The notes under the pieces were generated by a model. It did no database searches, was not told the DNA's origin, and was given only the letters and a program-made list of their open reading frames with translations. 64,000 nt of DNA from Gardnerella vaginalis (GTDB taxonomy: Bacteria > Actinomycetota > Actinomycetes > Actinomycetales > Bifidobacteriaceae): positions 4,509-68,508 of the forward strand of contig NZ_KQ961872.1 in NCBI RefSeq assembly GCF_001563665.1, read 5' to 3'. Positions 56,472 to 64,000 of the stretch are shown here, piece after piece (positions within the stretch are counted from its first letter, which is position 1; each line of letters begins with the position of its first letter). The position numbers and the translations under genes are program-made.

Positions 56472-58724
56472 ATGAATAGCACGGATCCGATGAGCGAATC
56501 TACTTCGCTTAATCTTGATCACACTGATACCGCAAGCATTGAATCCGATGGTAGCACAACTGGTAACAGCGCTAACAGCACAGCGCAGCGAATTCAAAAC
56601 AGCCACGACTACCACGTTCTTAACGCTATGCTCGGTCTTTTTGATCCAGAAAAAGGCATTCAGTTTGATAAAGACAAGGAAGCAGAAAAGCTTTACATTT
56701 CGGATTATGTGCAAAAACATAGCATGAAATTTAATTCCACTCGTGAACGCTTGAATTATTTGATTGACAACTACTACTACAACGGCAATGTGTTCGGCAA
56801 GTACAGCGATGATTTCCTTAACAAGTTCTATGAGCATGCAGAATCTGCTCACCACACTTTTGGCACATTCTTAGGCGCTTTTAAGTTCTATACTTCATAC
56901 GCTTTGAAAACTTTTGACGGCAAACAGTATTTGGAAAACTTCGCTCAGCGCGCAGCTTCCGTTGCATTGGAACTTGCAGACGGTGATGAAAAAGCAGCAC
57001 TGAACTATTTGGATGAGATGCTTTTAGGTCGCTTCCAACCAGCCACACCAACATTCCTAAATCTTGGTAAAGCTCAGCGTGGCGAGGCTGTAAGCTGTTT
57101 CCTCGTGCGCTTGGAAGATAACATGGAATCTATTGCTCGTGGAATTAACTCTGCTTTACAACTTTCTAAGCGCGGTGGCGGAGTGGCTCTGCTACTTACG
57201 AATTTGCGCGAACTTGGCGCTCCTATTAAGCGAATCGAGAATCAATCTAGCGGCGTTGTGCCTGTTATGAAACTTTTAGAAGATTCATTCTCTTACGCTA
57301 ATCAGCTTGGCGCTCGTCAGGGAGCTGGAGCTGTATACATTAGCGCTCACCACCCAGATATTATGCGTTTCCTGGACACTAAGCGCGAGAACGCTGACGA
57401 GAAAATTCGTATCAAATCACTTTCTTTGGGCGTTGTAATTCCAGATATTACTTTTGAGCTCGCTAAGCGTAAAGAAAAGATGGCTTTATTTAGCCCTTAC
57501 GATGTTGAACGCGAGTATGGTAAGCCTTTTGCAGACATTTCTGTTACTGAACATTATGATGAAATGGTTGCAAATCCTCGCATTCACAAGAAGTACATTG
57601 ACGCTCGTGAATTCTTTATGACGCTTGCTGAGATTCAGTTTGAATCAGGCTACCCTTACATTTTGTTTGAAGATACTGTCAATCGCACGAATCCTATTGA
57701 AGGTCGCATTACTATGAGCAACTTGTGCTCCGAGATTTTACAAACTCAGGAAGCAAGCACTTATAACGCAGATTTAACTTACAGTCACGTAGGTCGCGAT
57801 ATTTCTTGCAATCTTGGATCTCTTAATATCGCTAAGGCGATGGATGGAAACTTGAGTACAAGCGTTGAGCTTGCTGTGCGCGCACTCACTTCTGTCTCCG
57901 AGCACACTTCGATTGATTCCGTTCCTTCAATTCGCCGCGGAAATGCTGAAGGCCACGCAATCGGCTTAGGTCAGATGAACTTGCACGGTTTCCTTGCTCG
58001 CGAACACATGCAATATGGCAGCGATGAAGCTCTTGACTTTACAGACATGTACTTTATGACAGTTGCTTACAACGCTTATAAAGCTTCTCACGCTTTGGCT
58101 GTGGAGCGCGGTCACGCTTTTGCAAGCTTTAAGACTAGCGCTTACGCTAAGCCTGCAGGCAAAGGCAACTACTTCGATAAGTACACTAACGGAAGCCGCT
58201 CGCTCGAACCTAAAACTCAAACAGTTCGTGATTTGTTTGCTCGTTTTAACGTTGCAATTCCAACCGTCAGCGATTGGGAGCAGTTGCGCGATGAGATTTT
58301 GCGCGATGGCATCTACAACGAGTATTTGCAAGCTATTCCTCCAACTGGTTCTATCTCGTACATTAACCATTCCACGAGTTCGATTCACCCGATTGCTTCC
58401 CGTATTGAGATTCGCAAAGAGGGCAAAGTTGGTCGCGTCTACTACCCTGCAGCTTACATGACGAATGACAATATGCAATACTTCAAGGATGCTTACGAAA
58501 TTGGTTGGAAGGCAATTATTGACACTTATGCACAAGCAACTCAGCATGTGGATCAAGGATTGTCACTCACTTTGTTCTTCCCAGACACTACAACTACTCG
58601 AGATTTAAACAAAGCTCAGATTTACGCATGGCGAAAGGGAATTAAAACTCTTTACTACATTCGTATTCGCCAGAAAGCTTTGGAAGGTACGGAAATCGAG
58701 GGTTGCGTAAGCTGCACGCTATAG
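56472..58724 (+). CDS. nrdE: Ribonucleoside-diphosphate reductase class Ib, alpha subunit
   Basis: Catalytic subunit converting ribonucleoside diphosphates to deoxy forms. Residues 30-80 match the N-terminal RNR fold. NLCSEI carries one active-site Cys and [17 protein letters not shown] the substrate site. The C-terminal GCVSC pair shuttles electrons from NrdH. 750 aa is slightly longer than usual owing to a Ser/Thr-rich start. AAAGGAAC precedes the ATG. Confidence 0.96.
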   Translation: MNSTDPMSESTSLNLDHTDTASIESDGSTTGNSANSTAQRIQNSHDYHVLNAMLGLFDPEKGIQFDKDKEAEKLYISDYVQKHSMKFNSTRERLNYLIDNYYYNGNVFGKYSDDFLNKFYEHAESAHHTFGTFLGAFKFYTSYALKTFDGKQYLENFAQRAASVALELADGDEKAALNYLDEMLLGRFQPATPTFLNLGKAQRGEAVSCFLVRLEDNMESIARGINSALQLSKRGGGVALLLTNLRELGAPIKRIENQSSGVVPVMKLLEDSFSYANQLGARQGAGAVYISAHHPDIMRFLDTKRENADEKIRIKSLSLGVVIPDITFELAKRKEKMALFSPYDVEREYGKPFADISVTEHYDEMVANPRIHKKYIDAREFFMTLAEIQFESGYPYILFEDTVNRTNPIEGRITMSNLCSEILQTQEASTYNADLTYSHVGRDISCNLGSLNIAKAMDGNLSTSVELAVRALTSVSEHTSIDSVPSIRRGNAEGHAIGLGQMNLHGFLAREHMQYGSDEALDFTDMYFMTVAYNAYKASHALAVERGHAFASFKTSAYAKPAGKGNYFDKYTNGSRSLEPKTQTVRDLFARFNVAIPTVSDWEQLRDEILRDGIYNEYLQAIPPTGSISYINHSTSSIHPIASRIEIRKEGKVGRVYYPAAYMTNDNMQYFKDAYEIGWKAIIDTYAQATQHVDQGLSLTLFFPDTTTTRDLNKAQIYAWRKGIKTLYYIRIRQKALEGTEIEGCVSCTL

Positions 58725-58786
58725 TGCGTAGCGCAAAAATCTTTACGCTGTAAATCTATCTATGACAATAAATCTTAGAGCTATGA

Positions 58787-58805
58787 AGATTTACGCTGTA
58801 AATCT
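58787..58805. repeat. Inverted repeat in the nrdE-nrdF gap
   Basis: AGATTTAC-GCT-GTAAATCT, a perfect 8-bp stem. TTTACGCTGTAAATCT also occurs at about 58742-58757 and a shortened copy near 58811. The 158-bp gap is unusually long for this operon. Confidence 0.75.
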
Positions 58806-58882
58806 TAGCACCGTAAATCTTTAAAAGATTAAATCAAAACTTAAAAATTTTATAAAACGTAAACACAAAATCAGGAGTAATT

Positions 58883-59992
58883 ATGACAGAACTCAGCCCA
58901 ACCGAGCTCGCCCCAACTGCGCTCGACCCAACTGCGCTTAGAAGTAGCCTCGATAAGCCTTTTGGCACAAATCGCATAATCGCAGATGACGCTATGATGG
59001 CAGCTTCCATCACACCAGCTCAGTATCGCTACCATCACGGATCGCGCGTGCGCCCAGTTAATTGGAACAATATTATTGACGACAAGGATTTGGATGTTTG
59101 GAATCGCCTTATAGCTAACTTCTGGCTTCCTGAAAAAGTTCCTCTGAGCAATGATATTCCTTCTTGGCGCTCACTCACTGACCTTGAGCGTAAAACCACT
59201 ACTCGCGTTTTTACAGGATTGACTTTGCTTGATACCAGCCAGGCAACTATTGGTGAGCTTTGCCAGATTGAGCACGCTCGCACTGAGCATGAGCAGGCTA
59301 TTTACACAAATATTGCTTTTATGCAATCAATTCACGCACGTTCCTACTCCTCTATTTTCTCTACTCTTTGCTCTAGCGAGGAGATTGACGAAGCTTACCG
59401 TTGGGCTGTTGGAAACGATGTTTTGCAGCAGCGTGTAACGACTGTGCTTTGCGAGTACGAAAGTGAAGATCCGCTTAAGCGTAAGATTGCAGCGACTATG
59501 CTTTCGTCACTTCTTCTTTATGCAGGCTTCTATTTGCCACTTTACTTTGCTTCTCGCGGTAAGATGATGAATACTGCAGACATGATTCGCTTGATTTTGC
59601 GCGATAAAGCTATTCACGGCTATTATTCAGGATACAAGTTCCAGCGCGGTTTGGAACTTAGGAGCGAGCGAGATCAGAAGAATCTTGAAAAGTTCACTAT
59701 GAACTTGCTCGACACTTTGTACGATTTGGAAGTTGAGTATTCTGGTCAGATTTACGAAGGGTTTGACTTCCACGATGACGTTTTTGACTTCGTGCGCTAT
59801 AACGCTAACAAGGCTTTGATGAACCTTGGATATCCAGCAAAATACAGCGAAGAAGAAACTCATGTAAGCCCGGAAATTCTCGCGGCTTTATCTCCTGCTG
59901 CAGACGAAAATCACGACTTCTTCTCTGGATCTGGCTCAAGCTACATTATGGGCAAGTCAGTTGAAACTGATGATGATGATTGGGATTTCTAG
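58883..59992 (+). CDS. nrdF: Ribonucleoside-diphosphate reductase class Ib, beta subunit
   Basis: Small subunit holding the metal-radical cofactor. EHARTEHEQAIYTNIAFMQSIHARSYS (written in part) carries metal ligands and RDKAIHGYYSGY the second set. 369 aa; the first 30 residues are an LSPTELAPTALDPTAL repeat not in the family. AGGAG precedes the ATG. Last gene of the operon, followed by a strong terminator. Confidence 0.96.
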   Translation: MTELSPTELAPTALDPTALRSSLDKPFGTNRIIADDAMMAASITPAQYRYHHGSRVRPVNWNNIIDDKDLDVWNRLIANFWLPEKVPLSNDIPSWRSLTDLERKTTTRVFTGLTLLDTSQATIGELCQIEHARTEHEQAIYTNIAFMQSIHARSYSSIFSTLCSSEEIDEAYRWAVGNDVLQQRVTTVLCEYESEDPLKRKIAATMLSSLLLYAGFYLPLYFASRGKMMNTADMIRLILRDKAIHGYYSGYKFQRGLELRSERDQKNLEKFTMNLLDTLYDLEVEYSGQIYEGFDFHDDVFDFVRYNANKALMNLGYPAKYSEEETHVSPEILAALSPAADENHDFFSGSGSSYIMGKSVETDDDDWDF

Positions 59993-60056
59993 TCGCTAAC
60001 CAGTAGTCGCTTAGTTGCTTAATTACTTCGTTAATTAGTTAATCAGTTAATCACTC

Positions 60057-60098
60057 AGGTTGCTTATGCACTTTTCATAAGCAACCTCTTTTTTATTT
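60057..60098 (+). terminator. Intrinsic terminator of the nrd operon
   Basis: A perfect 12-bp stem AGGTTGCTTATG/CATAAGCAACCT, 7-nt loop, then CTTTTTTATTT. Confidence 0.9.
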
Positions 60099-60155
60099 AA
60101 TTATTTAAGAATATTTCCGTTTTGGAACTATTTTAAATATCCGCGTACTTATGGA

Positions 60156-60202
60156 GTTATCGTGGCAAAAATTGCAAAAATCGCAAAATCTGCCACGATA
60201 AC
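60156..60202 (+). repeat. 47-bp palindromic element, copy 1 (complete)
   Basis: 12-bp perfect arms GTTATCGTGGCA/TGCCACGATAAC enclose a 23-nt centre built of GCAAAAAT-like units about 9 bp apart. Located 24 bp after the DUF4143 gene's stop. Confidence 0.93.
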
Positions 60203-60226
60203 GCACAGATTATTTATTCTAGTTTT

Positions 60227-61477
60227 CTAAAAAATCTGCTTATTTTTAATAAAATCTGCAATATTTACGTGCTTAATGCCGTTACGTTTTTGTATAAGTG
60301 AATCCATGGTCATAACATATTTTTCATAATTATCATGAATAGCTTCTAAAGCCCTATACTCGCGGTCTTCTGTTTGACGACTCAGCAAAATCGTATAAGC
60401 TACTTGCGCGTAAGAATAATCCATATCTGCATTGCGCAGAATGAAATCACACTCCAACTTTCCAATACGACCAACGCTTATAGAGTATCCAAAGCTTTTA
60501 GCGTATAAGTACACAATATTTTCCAAAGTAGGACCATAGTTTATGCGATTATCCGTATTGAGAGAGTAATAAAAACTTAAATCTGCTAAGTAATACTTCT
60601 TTTCTCCGCAAAGAGCACGTTTTGATTTCATGTCGAAACGTGGGCATTCATAAATGATTTTCGCATCCAAAAGAACACGAATATACCTTGCTAAAGTAGT
60701 ACGACTTATAGCTAATCCATTCTTCTTTAAAGATTCGCACAAGCTATTGATACTAGTCGTAGCGCCAAAATTGTTAATAATATAGTTACGTACAGCTTCA
60801 AATGCTTGCGTATCTTTAATTTTTACTCGAGTTTTAATATCTTTATCAAAAATTTCTTTAATAACATTACTTACATACGTTCGCTTGTCACTCATATTAT
60901 CTATGGCAATAGTACGAGGGAAACCACCTTCGAGAATATAATTATTAAGCTCTTTACTAATGTCGGAATCTACTGGTTTATCATAGAATTTTTTGAAATC
61001 TTCATACTCGTCAAAACTTAGCGGAAACATCTCAAATTCAAGATATCTTCCAGTTAATTTTGTTGCTAATTCACCACTTAGCAAATAGGAATTGGATCCC
61101 GTTATAAAAATAGAATATCCGCCTTCTTCTCGAAAGCCGTTTAATACTTCTTCAAATCCTTTAACATTTTGTATTTCATCTAGAAACACGTATTTTAAGC
61201 CACTAGTATTAGTAAGTTTTTCTATAAGAAAGTCAAGCTGATCGGCTGATTTTACGTTTCTGTATTCGCGTTTATCAAGATTTATATAAATAATATTAGA
61301 TTCTGGAACTGGATTACTTCGTTCTTTAAGCTCATCAATAATTGTTCGCATAAGACTTGATTTGCCACATCTGCGAATTCCGGTAATCACTTTTATAAGA
61401 TCGCTATCATCGTAAAACGCGCGAATTTTGCTAAGATACTTTTCGCGGCGATACAGTTTTTCTTGATTCACGGTCAT
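60227..61477 (-). CDS. P-loop ATPase with DUF4143 domain
   Basis: 416 aa. Walker A GIRRCGKSS is at 33-41 and Walker B KYVFLDEIQN near 94-103, followed by sensor-like FITGSNSYLLSG. The C-terminal DUF4143 part (about 200-400) includes a winged-helix-like NSLCESLKKNGLAISRTTLARYI (in part) and a nuclease-like GKLECDFILRN near 340. AAAGGATT precedes the ATG. The family is widespread, often variable between strains; function unknown. Flanked on both sides by the 47-bp element in opposite orientations. Confidence 0.87.
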   Translation of the reverse strand: MTVNQEKLYRREKYLSKIRAFYDDSDLIKVITGIRRCGKSSLMRTIIDELKERSNPVPESNIIYINLDKREYRNVKSADQLDFLIEKLTNTSGLKYVFLDEIQNVKGFEEVLNGFREEGGYSIFITGSNSYLLSGELATKLTGRYLEFEMFPLSFDEYEDFKKFYDKPVDSDISKELNNYILEGGFPRTIAIDNMSDKRTYVSNVIKEIFDKDIKTRVKIKDTQAFEAVRNYIINNFGATTSINSLCESLKKNGLAISRTTLARYIRVLLDAKIIYECPRFDMKSKRALCGEKKYYLADLSFYYSLNTDNRINYGPTLENIVYLYAKSFGYSISVGRIGKLECDFILRNADMDYSYAQVAYTILLSRQTEDREYRALEAIHDNYEKYVMTMDSLIQKRNGIKHVNIADFIKNKQIF

Positions 61478-61551
61478 AGCAAAATCCTTTTACAAGAGAC
61501 AAACGCCTTTTTCGTATTGGCGTATGAGTTATATTATATCGCAAAAACCGA

Positions 61552-61598
61552 GTTATCGTGGCAGTTTTTGCTAATTTTGCAATTTTTGCCACGATAAC
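61552..61598 (-). repeat. 47-bp palindromic element, copy 2 (complete, inverted)
   Basis: Same 12-bp arms and 47-bp length as copy 1. The centre matches copy 1 only as its reverse complement, so the copies bracket the DUF4143 gene as an inverted pair. Confidence 0.93.
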
Positions 61599-61664
61599 TT
61601 GTTATTTTGTAATAATTGTGTACACAATGGTGCTACTTTGGTATTACGTTGGGTGCTGTAGGTC

Positions 61665-61673
61665 TGTTATAAT
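61665..61673 (+). promoter_or_regulatory. Extended -10 promoter of the toxin-antitoxin pair
   Basis: TGT-TATAAT (61665-61673), a perfect -10 with the TG extension, 50 bp before the antitoxin ATG. No good -35 at standard distance. Confidence 0.55.
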
Positions 61674-61724
61674 AAAGCAAAGCATGAATAACAAATTTAT
61701 GATTTTGAGCTTAAAGGAAACGAC

Positions 61725-61994
61725 ATGACTTCTACAAAAACAGCTAGAACAGGCAGATTAAGTGTAAGAGTTAATCCAGAAATACGAGATAGTGCATCGC
61801 AAGTTCTTGAACATTATGGTCTTGATATGAGTTCAGCAGTCAACCTATTCTTGTATCAGATTGTAAATACGCAACGTTTCCCATTTTCACTTGAAAGTTC
61901 TACATATGAGCACGCTATTGATGAAGCTATGAAAGAAAAACCAATAGCTGCAGGCACTGTAGACGATTTTGCTGAGCTGATGCGCAATGCCTAA
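61725..61994 (+). CDS. RelB/DinJ family antitoxin
   Basis: 89 aa. N-terminal ribbon-helix-helix of the DinJ type: GRLSVRVNPEIRDSASQVLEHYGLD (in part), then SSAVNLFLYQIV. The C-terminal part should wrap the toxin. AAAGGAAA precedes the ATG. It overlaps the toxin gene by 8 bp, as usual for such pairs. Expected to repress its own promoter. Confidence 0.92.
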   Translation: MTSTKTARTGRLSVRVNPEIRDSASQVLEHYGLDMSSAVNLFLYQIVNTQRFPFSLESSTYEHAIDEAMKEKPIAAGTVDDFAELMRNA

Positions 61995-62262
61995 ACCGCC
62001 ATTTTATAGTCCAATCTATCTGCGAGATGTTAAGAAATATAAGCAGAAGCATTACGATATTGAGCAAGTAATCAATATTGTGAGACTTATTTGCAATGGT
62101 GCAGATTCTCGCAAGCTTGCAACTTATAGAGATCATATTCTTAAAGGCTCATACAAAGGCGTGCATGAATTGCATGTGTCTGCAGATGTTCTACTGTTGT
62201 ATCAAGTTAAAGAAGATTGCATTATATTTCTACGCTTAGGATCTCACAACGACTTATTCTAG
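61987..62262 (+). CDS. YafQ family mRNA-interferase toxin
   Basis: 91 aa of the RelE/YafQ fold. RDHILKGSYKG, HELHVSAD and GSHNDLF align with the YafQ active-site histidines, aspartates and C-terminal Phe; the position of a Trp in E. coli YafQ reads Val here. The YafQ family cuts mRNA on ribosomes. Starts inside the antitoxin gene. The stop is followed without a gap by a truncated copy of the 47-bp element. Confidence 0.9.
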   Translation: MPKPPFYSPIYLRDVKKYKQKHYDIEQVINIVRLICNGADSRKLATYRDHILKGSYKGVHELHVSADVLLLYQVKEDCIIFLRLGSHNDLF

Positions 62263-62285
62263 TTAGCAAAAACTGCCACGATAAC
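62263..62285 (+). repeat. 47-bp palindromic element, copy 3 (truncated)
   Basis: Only the last 23 bases of the element, from TTAGCAAAAAC through the right arm TGCCACGATAAC; identical to the reverse complement of copy 2's first half. It begins at the base after the toxin stop. Confidence 0.9.
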
Positions 62286-62325
62286 ATGCGACTGCGTTGA
62301 TTATATTGAAAAATAATATAATTTA

Positions 62326-62366
62326 GATTATTATAATTACGATTATAATAATCGCGATTATAATAA
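62326..62366. promoter_or_regulatory. Palindromic AT-rich possible operator upstream of the DUF234 ATPase
   Basis: GATTATTATAAT (62326-62337)/ATTATAATAATC (62342-62353), a perfect 12-bp inverted repeat with a 4-nt loop. CGATTATAATAA is repeated directly at 62340-62351 and 62355-62366. About 75 bp before the ATG. Confidence 0.5.
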
Positions 62367-62439
62367 CTTGAGTGCAATTTAGGCAGCTATAAGATGCACT
62401 GAAAAATATTGCAATTATTGGCATAGCAGCAGGTGGAAT

Positions 62440-63891
62440 ATGGTTTTTGTCGGCAGGAAAGACGAGTTACAGGTACTTGAAAAACTGTATGAAAACAGTA
62501 AGCACTCGTTCCAGATGGCAATAGTTTATGGTCGAAGACGAATAGGAAAAACTTCGCTTATTTCACAATTTTGTAAAAATAAGCACGCAATACTTTTTAC
62601 TGCTCGCGAGCAAACTAATATTGAGAATTTGCGCGATTTCTCTCGCACTGTATATGATTTCTTCAATCTCCCCGCAACTACAGGATCATTTAACAATTGG
62701 AACGATGCTCTTGATTTTATTGCACAACAATCTAACAACGCAGATCAGAACGCTTCTCAATCTCCACTTATTCTAGTTTTCGATGAATTTCCTTACGCAG
62801 CTCAAGCAGATAAATCCTTAGCGTCAACATTCCAAATTGCGATAGATCATAAATTTAAGAATGCAAACATGACTCTTATTTTGTGTGGCAGTAACGAAGG
62901 ATTCATGGAAAGTGAAGTGCTTGGTAAGAAGAGTCCGCTTTATGGAAGACGTACAGCGCAGGTTCGGTTGCAACCATTTAATCTTTTTGAAGCAGCTGAG
63001 CTTATGCCAAATAATGCTACTTGGGAAGATAAAATCAACTATTTTGCATCCCTTGGAGGAACACCATACTATATTGAGCAGTTGGATGATAATTCTACGT
63101 TTGCAGAAAATCTTGAGCAATTATGCTTTAACATTTCAGGAATTTTGTACGCTGAACCAGACATGCTTATGCGCCAAGAATTGCGCAATCCTTCAACGTA
63201 CAATAGTGTGCTAAATGCCCTCGCTACGGGATGCAATACTCCGACTTTAATATCGGATCGCATTGGATTGCCAGCTACAGCAGTGAACGTGTATTTGAAA
63301 ACATTAGAAGGACTTGGGCTGATTGAAAGAAATATTCCATTTGGCATGAATCCACTTAATTGCAAAAAAGGATTATGGCAGATTTGTGACCCATTTTTTG
63401 CGTATTGGTATAGGTTTGTTGCTCCTAATAAAGGATTGATTGAACGCGGACTTTCACACGCTGCCGCAAGTAGCGTTCTTGGTGGTGAGCATGAAGTGTT
63501 TAGTGCTTTTGTAGGTCAACAGTTTGAGAAAATGTGCGAACAGTGGATTGTGCACCAATGCAAAATTGGTGGAATGGACTTTTTGCCAACTAAGTTAGGT
63601 AAATGGTGGGGTGCCGATCCTTTTGCTCGTGAACAAACTGATATCGATATTGTTGCGCAAGACGATATTAACAAGCAACTTCTTATTGCAGAATGTAAGT
63701 GGCGTAATAATCTCAACGAAGCTGAAACAGTGAGCAAGTTGTTGCAGCACGCAACTTTAGTTGAGAATGCAAAAAATCGCGACTATAAGAAAATATTTAT
63801 GCTTTTTACAAAGTATCCAACTTCTTACAATCCTCGTCATGCTAAAACAAGCATCAACTTTGTAGACACACAAACAATGTTTTTTAACTGA
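62440..63891 (+). CDS. P-loop ATPase with DUF234 nuclease-like domain
   Basis: 483 aa. Walker A GRRRIGKTSL at 31-40 and Walker B LILVFDEFPY near 108, then LCGSNEGFM. A winged-helix segment (LISDRIGLPATAVNVYLKTLEGLGLIER in part) lies near 265-290. The DUF234 part starts DPFFAYWYRFV. DIDIVA (about 405) and AECKW (about 417) form a PD-(D/E)XK-like nuclease signature. AGGTGG precedes the ATG. Single gene between copies 3 and 4 of the 47-bp element. Function unknown; mobile or defence-related role possible. Confidence 0.86.
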   Translation: MVFVGRKDELQVLEKLYENSKHSFQMAIVYGRRRIGKTSLISQFCKNKHAILFTAREQTNIENLRDFSRTVYDFFNLPATTGSFNNWNDALDFIAQQSNNADQNASQSPLILVFDEFPYAAQADKSLASTFQIAIDHKFKNANMTLILCGSNEGFMESEVLGKKSPLYGRRTAQVRLQPFNLFEAAELMPNNATWEDKINYFASLGGTPYYIEQLDDNSTFAENLEQLCFNISGILYAEPDMLMRQELRNPSTYNSVLNALATGCNTPTLISDRIGLPATAVNVYLKTLEGLGLIERNIPFGMNPLNCKKGLWQICDPFFAYWYRFVAPNKGLIERGLSHAAASSVLGGEHEVFSAFVGQQFEKMCEQWIVHQCKIGGMDFLPTKLGKWWGADPFAREQTDIDIVAQDDINKQLLIAECKWRNNLNEAETVSKLLQHATLVENAKNRDYKKIFMLFTKYPTSYNPRHAKTSINFVDTQTMFFN

Positions 63892-63966
63892 TTACTCAAC
63901 AATAGTTACGTAACTATAGTTACACGCAATAGTTATGCGACTATATCGCGTAAACCGTAATCGCAC

Positions 63967-64000
63967 GTTATCGTGGCAAAAATTGCAAAAATCGCAAAAT
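63967..64000 (+). repeat. 47-bp palindromic element, copy 4 (cut by window end)
   Basis: 34 bases identical to the first 34 of copy 1 (left arm GTTATCGTGGCA and most of the centre), same orientation. The window ends before the right arm. Confidence 0.9.

Noticed and set aside
57966-58556. 196-aa minus-strand frame inside nrdE
   Set aside because: Antisense shadow of a strongly conserved gene.
60156-61598. 47-bp elements as integron attC sites
   Set aside because: attC has RYYYAAC on the left and GTTRRRY on the right. Here the order is GTT on the left and AAC on the right, arms are perfect, and no integrase is seen.

Overview
The window looks like a chromosomal segment of a low-GC member of the Bifidobacteriaceae, most likely Gardnerella (vaginalis group). 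Supporting signs are AT-rich DNA combined with actinobacterial families: a Maf-NUDIX fusion, a GlnR-like regulator, the OpcA partner of glucose-6-phosphate dehydrogenase, class Ib nrdHIEF, an anchored-repeat ABC transporter with choice-of-anchor M surface proteins, and an RNase E with very large disordered arms. No rRNA, CRISPR array, transposase or integrase is visible. The assignment is by protein recognition only; no database search was possible.

Layout. 1-8.1 kb (minus): proB, obg, rpmA, rplU and rne, a conserved bifidobacterial translation/RNA block. 8.4-12.1 kb: an AEC permease, a KilA-N gene lying between 61-bp direct repeats, and maf-NUDIX. 12.1-19.2 kb (minus): thrB, hom, a CPBP protease, ddl, gpsA, plsC. 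19.4-28.9 kb (minus): a six-gene locus of ABC permease, ATPase, a metal-binding lipoprotein with an inserted repeat module, and three surface proteins with the same module. Its promoter overlaps a Fur/Zur-like palindrome. 29.2-34.5 kb: a cysteine hydrolase, tRNA-Gln, tRNA-Glu, gltX, an unknown gene, a histidine phosphatase and GtrA. 34.5-43.3 kb: a small MIF-like protein, brnQ, argS, a lone RHH antitoxin, valS and a membrane-anchored peptide-binding protein. 43.5-47 kb: nth, a GlnR-like regulator, a membrane protein and ppa. 47.3-55.2 kb: an OatA-like acyltransferase, then zwf-opcA-pgl facing gnd (the oxidative pentose phosphate route). 55.5-60.1 kb: nrdH-nrdI-nrdE-nrdF behind two NrdR boxes. 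60.1-64 kb: an accessory stretch with a DUF4143 ATPase, a RelB/YafQ toxin-antitoxin pair and a DUF234 ATPase, with copies of one 47-bp palindromic element between them.

The most interesting structures are (a) the 47-bp element, present four times in the last 4 kb and nowhere else I could see; (b) the KilA-N cassette between duplicated copies of the maf-NUDIX 3' end, which looks like an integration scar; (c) the anchored-repeat ABC locus, where a His-containing module recurs in all three surface proteins and splits the ZnuA-type binding protein, under a promoter whose spacer holds a Fur-family-like palindrome; and (d) many perfect short tandem duplications (8-26 bp) in intergenic regions.
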